NCBI GenBank assembly: GCA_945882475.1
Contig: CAMCWJ010000206.1
Location: 1 to 5,619, forward strand
Length of the DNA stretch: 5,619 nt
Source: Bifidobacterium breve
Lineage (GTDB): Bacteria > Actinomycetota > Actinomycetes > Mycobacteriales > Mycobacteriaceae
Reading direction: 5' to 3'
Each line of letters begins with the position of its first letter. Position 1 is the stretch's first letter. Both the position numbers and the translations under genes were made by a program. Under the pieces are notes generated by a model. That model was not told where the DNA came from, did no database searches, and saw only the letters and a program-made list of their open reading frames with translations. Below, piece after piece: positions 1-4,543 of this stretch.

Positions 1-35
1 TTCGGCCGTAATCGGCCATTGCGGGCATCCAGCCG

Positions 36-51
36 GTTACCTTCGGGTAAC
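36..51. promoter_or_regulatory. Perfect inverted repeat, candidate operator or small hairpin
   Basis: GTTACC at 36-41 and GGTAAC at 46-51 are exact reverse complements around TTCG at 42-45. The right arm overlaps a TANNNT -10 candidate at 48-53, so a repressor bound here would block that promoter. A TetR-type palindromic operator is one reading. As RNA it would be a 6-bp stem capped by a C(UUCG)G tetraloop, possibly ending an upstream gene outside the window. There is no T-run after it, which weakens the terminator reading. The symmetry is seen directly; its role is inference. Confidence 0.4.
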
Positions 52-53
52 GT
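48..53 (+). promoter_or_regulatory. Candidate -10 box for the exported-protein gene
   Basis: TAACGT fits the mycobacterial SigA-type -10 pattern TANNNT and would place a transcription start near 60. That leaves a leader of roughly 33 nt before the ATG at 93, long enough to contain the Shine-Dalgarno-like site at 79-84. No convincing -35 hexamer is visible 16-18 bp upstream, which is common for mycobacterial promoters but lowers certainty. Confidence 0.3.
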
Positions 54-78
54 GACGGAGTCGAGACCAGCCGCGACG

Positions 79-84
79 AGGGGA
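79..84 (+). promoter_or_regulatory. Ribosome binding site that decides the start of the first gene
   Basis: AGGGGA lies 8 nt before the ATG at 93, an ideal spacing. For the in-frame TTG at 87 the same motif would be only 2 nt away, too close to work. This is why the ATG at 93 is preferred over the longer reading frame. Confidence 0.6.
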
Positions 85-92
85 AGTTGCTG

Positions 93-1172
93 ATGCGCAG
101 CGCACTGATGTCCCAATTGGCCACCGGAACGGTGGTCATCGTGGGCTCCACCGTCGTCGCCTTCGCGCCGGCGCCGCCGGTCAGCGCTGTGCGGGTCCCC
201 GACCTTCCGGTTGCGGCAAGCCTGCAGGTGGCCCTGGCCGCCGAGGCGACACCGACGGCTATCTTCGACCCCGTCATGGCCCAGATTCAAGCCATGATCG
301 ACGGGCTGCCGAGCTTCGAGGAGTTGGTCGCGGCGCTGACGCCAGCCGTTGTCCGGCTGATCCCGGCCCTGTTGCCGCCATCGTTGATCAGCGACCTGCT
401 CGGTGGCATCACCAGTGGCGCCTCCGCTCTTCTGTTCGGAGCCGTGGGCGACGTGCTGGGTTACATCGGATCCGCTATCGGGGGATTGATCTTCGGGGCA
501 CGGTCGCTTCCCAGGGTGTTCCTGGGCGCGGTGGCCGAGATTCCCGGCGAGATCGTAGCTACCGGTCAGGCGATCGTCCGTGGCAACGCAGTGCTGGCGT
601 GGGACACGTTGACGGCCGGTCTTACCGCCCCGGGTGCCCGGGTCGACGCCAGACTGGTCGAGACCAACGAGTCCATTCAGGCATATGCGGGTGCCACCTT
701 CATGGAGGCGCTGAACGGGCTTCCCGAGGTGATCTTCGGCGCGCTTGCCGATGCGATCACGAATAACACGGCGAACCTGACCGAAGCCCTCGTTCAGTTT
801 GTCAATGATCTTTTCCCCGACCTCCAACTGCCGACGGCACCGGCCGCATCGACTCTCGCCGCGGCCGCAGTGAGTGCAGTGGGAACTCCGAGGGCGGAAG
901 CCCCTCGTGATGTCGTCGCGCCCCCTGCCGCTGCGGTGTCGGCCGACCCGGTTGCGGCAACCACAATCACGGATCAGGCCCTGACCGCCGACGCCCCCGA
1001 CGTGGCGCAGGCACCCGCGTCGCCCCGGTCGCGCGCAGCGCTTACCCGGCCGTCCAGCGCTGAGGTGGCCGAGGCCGACGCTGCGGCGGACGAGACTGCT
1101 CCCCGCAGAGGCGCCGGACGCCATGCCGAGAAGCCATCTCGGGCCGAAGCCTCGTCGCCGCGGGTTAGATAA
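93..1172 (+). CDS. Uncharacterised exported Ala/Pro-rich mycobacterial protein
   Basis: A 359-residue protein that I do not recognise by name. Residues 1-32 look like a Sec signal peptide: a short basic start (MRS), a hydrophobic core rich in T, V and G (about 9-25), and a likely signal peptidase I site after VSA (30-32), so the mature protein probably begins near VRVPDL. Residues about 55-245 form an amphipathic, probably helical region (IFDPVMAQ near 57; PSFEELVAALTP at 73-84) with a Gly/Ala-rich hydrophobic stretch at about 103-135 that could insert into membrane. From about 248 to the end the chain is Ala/Pro-rich low complexity, probably disordered, with a basic tail (RRGAGRH, then SSPRVR). 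It has no cysteine, hence no lipobox and no disulfides. It resembles the many alanine-rich secreted proteins of environmental mycobacteria, sometimes auto-annotated as PE-PGRS, but it lacks the N-terminal PE domain and Gly-Gly-X repeats. It appears monocistronic, between a palindromic leader and a terminator hairpin. That it is a coding gene is well supported; its function is unknown. Confidence 0.75.
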   Translation: MRSALMSQLATGTVVIVGSTVVAFAPAPPVSAVRVPDLPVAASLQVALAAEATPTAIFDPVMAQIQAMIDGLPSFEELVAALTPAVVRLIPALLPPSLISDLLGGITSGASALLFGAVGDVLGYIGSAIGGLIFGARSLPRVFLGAVAEIPGEIVATGQAIVRGNAVLAWDTLTAGLTAPGARVDARLVETNESIQAYAGATFMEALNGLPEVIFGALADAITNNTANLTEALVQFVNDLFPDLQLPTAPAASTLAAAAVSAVGTPRAEAPRDVVAPPAAAVSADPVAATTITDQALTADAPDVAQAPASPRSRAALTRPSSAEVAEADAAADETAPRRGAGRHAEKPSRAEASSPRVR

Positions 1173-1198
1173 GTCAGGGGCCCCGAAGGGCCCCTGAC
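1173..1198 (-). terminator. Strong hairpin terminator after tRNA-His, probably bidirectional
   Basis: GTCAGGGGCCC (1173-1183) pairs perfectly with GGGCCCCTGAC (1188-1198), an 11-bp GC-rich stem. Read on the minus strand the loop is TTCG closed by a C-G pair, the extra-stable UUCG tetraloop; on the plus strand the loop is CGAA. It begins 6 nt past the tRNA 3' end and one base after the stop codon of the exported-protein gene, so it can end both converging transcripts. There is no long U-tract, which is typical of mycobacterial terminators. Confidence 0.75.
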
Positions 1199-1204
1199 CT
1201 GTCG

Positions 1205-1277
1205 GGTGGCTGACGGGACTCGAACCCGCGACACCCAGGATCACAACCTGGTGCTCTACCAACTGAACTACAGCCAC
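1205..1277 (-). tRNA. hisT: tRNA-His (anticodon GTG)
   Basis: The minus strand folds as a full cloverleaf. The acceptor stem is GTGGCTG (1277-1271) with CAGCCAC (1212-1206), and the D arm is GTTC/GAGC. The anticodon stem CCAGG/CCTGG encloses the loop TTGTGAT, with anticodon GTG at 1244-1242. The T arm is GCGGG/CCCGT around TTCGAGT. Two histidine identity marks are present: discriminator C73 (1205) and a genome-encoded G at position -1 (1278). The 3' CCA is not encoded (C, G, A follow C73), so it must be added by the CCA-adding enzyme. The gene begins 27 nt after the orn stop on the same strand and is followed by a strong hairpin. I see no obvious separate promoter in that gap, so co-transcription with orn and processing by RNase P is plausible. 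Confidence 0.97.
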
Positions 1278-1305
1278 CATTACCGCGTACCGCGGCTTGT
1301 CGATA

Positions 1306-1953
1306 TTAGCCGTTGCCGCCGTCGGCAGCCGAATCGGTTTCCGCTGCCGTGCTGCCGGTGCCGGCCAATTCGGCTACCGCCTCGGCGATCTCGCTGGTAG
1401 AGGGTCCCGGCTGGGGAACGAACGCGGTGCGTCGGTAGTAGCGGAGTTCCTCGATGGATTCGGTGATGTCGGCCAGAGCACGGTGCGCGAGACCTTTCTC
1501 CGGCTGTCCGAAGTAGATCCGGGGATACCAGCGCCGGCACAGTTCCTTGATGGTGCTGACGTCGATCATTCGATAGTGCAGGTAGTCGTCCAGCGTCGGC
1601 ATATCCCGGGCGATGAAGCCGCGGTCGGTGGCGATCGAATTCCCGGCCAGCGGAGCGGTCTTCGCGCCCTTGACGTGGCCGCGGATGTAGTCGAGCACCA
1701 ATTCCTCGGCGGTGGCGACGTCGATGGTCGACGCCCGCACCTCCTCGGTGAGCCCGGAGCTGCTGTGCATCCGCGCCACGACCTCGACCATCCCGTCCAG
1801 GGCGGCGTCGTCGGTGTGGATGACGATGTCGATGCCGTCACCGAGGACGTTGAGTTCGGCGTCGGTCACCAATGCCGCGATCTCAATCAAGCGGTCGGAA
1901 CGCAGGTCCAGGCCCGTCATCTCGCAGTCGATCCACACCAGTTCATCCCGCAC
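1306..1953 (-). CDS. orn: Oligoribonuclease Orn (3'-5' exoribonuclease, DEDDh family)
   Basis: A 215-residue cytoplasmic exonuclease that degrades the 2-5 nt RNAs left by other RNases and, in family members, the c-di-GMP product pGpG. All DEDDh residues are present: D9 and E11 in WIDCEMTGLDL, D110 in GNSIATD, and H157 and D162 in HRALADI. The conserved segments MPTLDDYLHYRMIDVS (118-133) and RRWYPRIYFGQP (140-151) are also clear. Residues from about 183 form an acidic, low-complexity mycobacterial tail. An upstream ATG at 1983 would add ten residues (MYDRGLRLIA) not found in the family, so the GTG at 1953 is preferred; it gives VRDELVWIDCEM and, from memory, the same length as M. tuberculosis Rv2511. 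Upstream, CTAAGG (1968-1963) could act as a Shine-Dalgarno site 9 nt from the GTG, or TAAGGT within it as the -10 of a nearly leaderless transcript. The gene is divergent from the HerA-like ATPase and followed by tRNA-His. Confidence 0.97.
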   Translation of the reverse strand: MRDELVWIDCEMTGLDLRSDRLIEIAALVTDAELNVLGDGIDIVIHTDDAALDGMVEVVARMHSSSGLTEEVRASTIDVATAEELVLDYIRGHVKGAKTAPLAGNSIATDRGFIARDMPTLDDYLHYRMIDVSTIKELCRRWYPRIYFGQPEKGLAHRALADITESIEELRYYRRTAFVPQPGPSTSEIAEAVAELAGTGSTAAETDSAADGGNG

Positions 1954-1961
1954 AGCGATCA

Positions 1962-1967
1962 ACCTTA
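1962..1967 (-). promoter_or_regulatory. Candidate -10 box (or Shine-Dalgarno) of orn
   Basis: On the minus strand TAAGGT fits TANNNT and ends 8 nt before the chosen GTG start, so transcription would begin at or within 1-2 nt of the start codon. The same bases include AAGG, which could instead serve as a Shine-Dalgarno site if transcription starts further upstream. The sequence alone cannot decide between these. Confidence 0.35.
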
Positions 1968-2020
1968 GGCCCCGGTCGTACACCGGCGCGGCTCACCCTC
2001 GCACCGTGCGCTCCGCGCAG

Positions 2021-2026
2021 TACTCT
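2021..2026 (+). promoter_or_regulatory. Candidate -10 box of the HerA-like ATPase gene
   Basis: TACTCT fits TANNNT and ends 8 nt before the ATG at 2035. No purine-rich Shine-Dalgarno site lies between it and the start codon, nor just upstream, which favours a leaderless or almost leaderless mRNA. The -35 region (about 1998-2003, CTCGCA) matches TTGACA poorly. An 11-bp odd-centred palindrome, CGCAC-C-GTGCG at 2000-2010, lies in the spacer just upstream. Confidence 0.4.
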
Positions 2027-2034
2027 CGTGCTCT

Positions 2035-3612
2035 ATGACCGAACCGACCGGCACCCCCGCCCAGCAGATCGCCGCCGGCTACGCGACCACCGGGGCGGCC
2101 CTCGAATTGGGTTCGGTTGTGGTGGGCGGGGCGGTCGACCCATCGGCACAGATTCGGATCCCGCTGGCGATGATGAACCGCCACGGTCTGGTCGCCGGCG
2201 CCACCGGAACCGGCAAGACCAAGACCCTGCAGGTGATCGCCGAGCAGCTTTCCGCCGCGGGAGTGCCGGTGGTGATGGCCGACTTCAAGGGTGACCTGTC
2301 CGGGCTGACGAGGCCCGGGGAGGCGAACGCGAAGACCGCCGAGCGGGCTAAAGACACCGGCGACGATTGGGTGGGATCGCCGTTCCCGGTCGAGTTCCTT
2401 TCGCTGGGAACCGGCGGCATCGGAGTTCCGGTGCGTGCGACGATCTCCGCGTTCGGGCCGATTCTGCTCTCGAAAGTGCTGGGGCTCAACCAGACTCAGG
2501 AATCCACCCTCGGACTGATCTTCCACTGGGCCGATCAGCAGGGCCTGCCGCTGCTGGACCTTAAGGATCTGCGGTCGGTGATCACCCACCTGACCAGTGA
2601 CGAGGGCAAGGTGGAGTTGAAGACGATCGGCGGGGTGTCCGCGCAGACTGCCGGGGTGATCCTGCGCGCACTGATCAACCTGGAGGCCGAAGGTGGGGAC
2701 ACCTTCTTTGGCGAGCCGGAGATCGAACCCGCGGACCTGTTGCGCGTCGACGCGCAGGGCCGCGGCATCATCACGCTATTCGAACTCGGCGACCAGGCAT
2801 CCCGGCCGGTGATGTTCTCAACGTTCCTGATGTGGGTGCTGGCGGACCTGTTCACCTACCTGCCCGAGGTCGGCGACGTCGACAAGCCGAAGTTGGTGTT
2901 CTTCTTCGATGAGGCGCACCTGCTGTTCAACGACGCGTCCAAAGCGTTCCTCGCGCAGGTGGAGCAAACCGTCAAGCTGATCCGCTCCAAGGGTGTGGGC
3001 GTGTTCTTCTGCACCCAGTTGCCCACCGACATTCCGAACAACGTGCTGTCCCAGCTGGGTGCGCGGGTCCAGCACGCGCTGCGGGCGTTCACGCCCGACG
3101 ATCAGCAGGCCCTGAATAAGACGGTCCGGACCTACCCGAAGACCGAGTTCTACGATCTGGCAACCGATTTGACCGCACTGGGCATCGGTGAGGCGATCGT
3201 CACCGTGCTCTCCGAACGCGGTGCCCCGACGCCGGTCGCGTGGACCCGGCTGCGCCCGCCGCGGTCACTAATGGACACCATCGGAACCGATTACATCAAG
3301 GCCGCCGCCCAGGCCAGCCCGCTATTCCTCAAGTACGGCGCAACCGTGGATCGCGAGTCGGCCTACGAGATGCTGGCGGCCAAGATGGCTCCGCCACCGG
3401 AACCCACACCGGAACCGATGGACCTGCCACCGATCTACCCCACCGGGTTCGATCTGCCGCCGATGCCCGCCCCGGTCGAGAAAGCCGAACCGAGCGTGCT
3501 CGAATCGATGATGGATAACCCCGCGTTCAAGAGTGCGATGCGCTCGGCCGGCACCGTGATCGGCCGGGAGATCACCCGCAGCATCTTCGGTACGGGTCGC
3601 CGTCGGCGCTAG
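2035..3612 (+). CDS. HerA/YjgR-like P-loop ATPase (DUF853 family)
   Basis: A 525-residue ATPase of the FtsK-HerA superfamily, corresponding to E. coli YjgR and apparently to M. tuberculosis Rv2510c. The Walker A motif GATGTGKT is at 55-62, after the family's IPLAMMNRHGLVAG lead-in. The segment VVMADFKGDLSGL (79-91) is characteristic. Walker B is KLVFFFDEAHLLF (286-298) with D292 and the catalytic E293. A sensor-like stretch, GVGVFFCTQLPTDIPNNVLSQLGARVQHALRAFTP (positions 320-354), contains the conserved CTQ-PxDIP and candidate arginine-finger residues near R344 and R350. A proline-rich linker (about 431-475) leads to a C-terminal segment, ESMMDNPAFKSAMRSAG, and a basic end, RRRR. No membrane segment or signal peptide is seen, so it should be cytoplasmic. 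Archaeal HerA works with NurA in DNA end resection, but no NurA-like nuclease is adjacent; the divergent neighbour is the RNase Orn. Substrate and role are unestablished for this subfamily. The final TAG lies inside the first copy of the 29-bp tandem repeat. Confidence 0.93.
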   Translation: MTEPTGTPAQQIAAGYATTGAALELGSVVVGGAVDPSAQIRIPLAMMNRHGLVAGATGTGKTKTLQVIAEQLSAAGVPVVMADFKGDLSGLTRPGEANAKTAERAKDTGDDWVGSPFPVEFLSLGTGGIGVPVRATISAFGPILLSKVLGLNQTQESTLGLIFHWADQQGLPLLDLKDLRSVITHLTSDEGKVELKTIGGVSAQTAGVILRALINLEAEGGDTFFGEPEIEPADLLRVDAQGRGIITLFELGDQASRPVMFSTFLMWVLADLFTYLPEVGDVDKPKLVFFFDEAHLLFNDASKAFLAQVEQTVKLIRSKGVGVFFCTQLPTDIPNNVLSQLGARVQHALRAFTPDDQQALNKTVRTYPKTEFYDLATDLTALGIGEAIVTVLSERGAPTPVAWTRLRPPRSLMDTIGTDYIKAAAQASPLFLKYGATVDRESAYEMLAAKMAPPPEPTPEPMDLPPIYPTGFDLPPMPAPVEKAEPSVLESMMDNPAFKSAMRSAGTVIGREITRSIFGTGRRRR

Positions 3613-3708
3613 TCGCCGACCATTGGCAGCGCAGGCGCTAGTCGCCGACCATTGGCAGCGTCGGCGCTAGTCGCCGACCATTGGCAGCGCAGGCGCTAGT
3701 CGCTAGTC
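3605..3708. repeat. 29-bp tandem repeat (about 3.4 copies) spanning the ends of two convergent genes
   Basis: Three full units occupy 3605-3633, 3634-3662 and 3663-3691. Each begins GGCGCTAGTCGCCGACC and continues ATTGGCAGCG; they differ only in the last two bases (CA, TC, CA). A fourth unit breaks off after 12 bases (3692-3703), and there a 7-bp GCTAGTC is duplicated (3695-3701 and 3702-3708) before running into the cmrA coding sequence. Every unit contains CTAG, a TAG stop on both strands. The HerA-like gene stops in unit 1 (3610-3612) and cmrA stops in the last CTAG (3705-3703). In each unit GCGCT pairs with AGCGC (or AGCGT, with a wobble, in unit 2) and GCC pairs with GGC inside it, so each is a bulged hairpin that could act as a terminator for either gene. 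There are no unique spacers, so this is not a CRISPR array. It resembles a VNTR locus. Confidence 0.95.
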
Positions 3709-4509
3709 GCCGCCGAGCTTTTTGTAAACCATCCCCACGATCGGCGTCACGATGGCCCGCGGCGCGTATCCGCTAGCCACCGACATCGCCTTGGACGTCA
3801 CACCGGGAACCACCCGCATCTTGTTGCGCTCCAAGCCATCCAGCGAAAGCTGCGCGGTGTGTTCGACCGAGATCCACAGGAAGTCGGGAATCAGCTTGTC
3901 CACCAGAGACGCCTCGCTGGCGTCGGGCATCTCGGCCCGCACCGGCCCGGGCGCCAGCAGCGTCACATGCACACCGGTGTTGTGCAATTCCCCGCGCAGC
4001 GATTCGCTGAACGTATTGGCGAAGGCTTTGCTCGCCGCGTAGGTGGCGTTGTTGGGGATCGGGGAGTTACCCGCCGCCGAACCCGAGACGAGGATGCCGC
4101 CTGCCCGCCGCGTCAGCATGCCGGGCAGCACCGCCAGCACCAGATCATGTACGCCAAGCACATTCAGTTGCACCTGGGCCTGCTCGGCGGCCGGGTCCAG
4201 TTCGGCCACCGCGCCGAAGGTGGCGGTGCCGGCGTTGGCGCACAGGATCGAGATGTCGCGCCCGGCAAGTTCATTGGCCAGGCCTGCGCGCTGGGCCGGA
4301 TCGGCCAGATCCACCGCGCGCACCTCGACCGTCACGCCGTACCGGTTCGTCAGCCGGTCGGCCAACTCCGCGAGCACCTCGGCGCGCCGCGCGGTGATGA
4401 TCAGGTGATGGCCGCGTGCGGCGAGTTCGGTCGCCAGCGCCTCGCCGATGCCCTGCGAGGCGCCGGTGACGACGGCACGACTGTTCGAGGACGGTGCGGG
4501 CACTGGCAT
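3703..4509 (-). CDS. cmrA: Short-chain reductase CmrA, 3-oxo-mycolate (mycolic motif) reductase
   Basis: A 268-residue classical SDR matching, from memory, M. tuberculosis Rv2509 in length and sequence; its Corynebacterium counterpart is CmrA. The family reduces the beta-keto group of the alpha-alkyl beta-ketoacyl product of Pks13 condensation to the beta-hydroxyl of mature mycolic acid. Visible SDR elements are the cofactor-binding TGASQGIG (15-22), an R41-R42 pair suggesting NADPH preference, D67 in the VDLAD adenine-pocket motif, NAG (92-94), and the catalytic tetrad N116, S144 (in VSGSAAGNSP), Y157 and K161 (YAASK). APGPVRAEMPDASEAS (176-191) forms the substrate-lid region. No signal peptide or clear membrane helix is seen. 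The ATG at 4509 has no Shine-Dalgarno site, but a -10 box TACGAT lies exactly 6 nt before it, pointing to leaderless translation. It is divergent from the MFS gene with a 34-bp gap and convergent with the HerA-like ATPase across the tandem repeat. Confidence 0.95.
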   Translation of the reverse strand: MPVPAPSSNSRAVVTGASQGIGEALATELAARGHHLIITARRAEVLAELADRLTNRYGVTVEVRAVDLADPAQRAGLANELAGRDISILCANAGTATFGAVAELDPAAEQAQVQLNVLGVHDLVLAVLPGMLTRRAGGILVSGSAAGNSPIPNNATYAASKAFANTFSESLRGELHNTGVHVTLLAPGPVRAEMPDASEASLVDKLIPDFLWISVEHTAQLSLDGLERNKMRVVPGVTSKAMSVASGYAPRAIVTPIVGMVYKKLGGD

Positions 4510-4515
4510 GCGGCA

Positions 4516-4521
4516 ATCGTA
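4516..4521 (-). promoter_or_regulatory. -10 box of cmrA, predicted leaderless transcript
   Basis: The minus strand reads TACGAT, then TGCCGC, then the ATG at 4509. TACGAT fits the mycobacterial TANNNT consensus, and the 6-nt gap puts +1 on the A of the start codon. No Shine-Dalgarno site is present. With a 17-bp spacer the -35 region would fall at 4544-4539, on top of the start codon of the divergent transporter gene. Confidence 0.6.
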
Positions 4522-4531
4522 GGCGGCTGGC

Positions 4532-4537
4532 TAGGGT
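4532..4537 (+). promoter_or_regulatory. -10 box of the transporter gene, predicted leaderless transcript
   Basis: TAGGGT fits TANNNT and is followed by 6 nt (TGGCCC) before the ATG at 4544, so +1 would be the A of the start codon. The embedded AGGG, 7 nt from the ATG, could alternatively be a weak Shine-Dalgarno site for a transcript starting further upstream, but such a start would fall inside or next to the cmrA coding sequence. The -35 position (about 4509-4514) overlaps the cmrA start codon. Confidence 0.5.
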
Positions 4538-4543
4538 TGGCCC

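Noticed and set aside
2..17. Direct repeat TCGGCC at 2-7 and 12-17
   Set aside because: A six-base repeat in GC-rich DNA is likely by chance and the flank is cut by the window edge.
93..1172. PE-PGRS or PE family protein
   Set aside because: The N-terminus is a signal peptide rather than a PE domain (no PE dipeptide near residues 8-9) and there are no Gly-Gly-X tandem repeats. Glycine is only locally enriched.
974..1234. Minus-strand open frame over the tail of the exported-protein gene and the tRNA 3' end
   Set aside because: It runs through the terminator hairpin and into the tRNA, and its translation is low-complexity Ala/Arg/Ser.
1206..1400. Plus-strand open frame over the tRNA
   Set aside because: The first third is the antisense of tRNA-His and the rest is antisense of orn. 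No start signal is present.
1297..1968. Plus-strand open frame of 223 codons opposite orn
   Set aside because: It is an antisense shadow of orn. Orn has all catalytic motifs and the expected length, and the opposite frame has no recognisable domain.
2035..3612. HerA-based antiphage defence system
   Set aside because: No NurA-, Sir2- or DUF4297-type partner is adjacent. The protein is of the housekeeping DUF853/YjgR type, and the flanking genes are core mycobacterial genes in conserved order.
3605..3708. CRISPR array
   Set aside because: The repeats are directly adjacent with no unique spacers, there are only about 3.4 units, and no cas gene is nearby. It is a simple tandem repeat.
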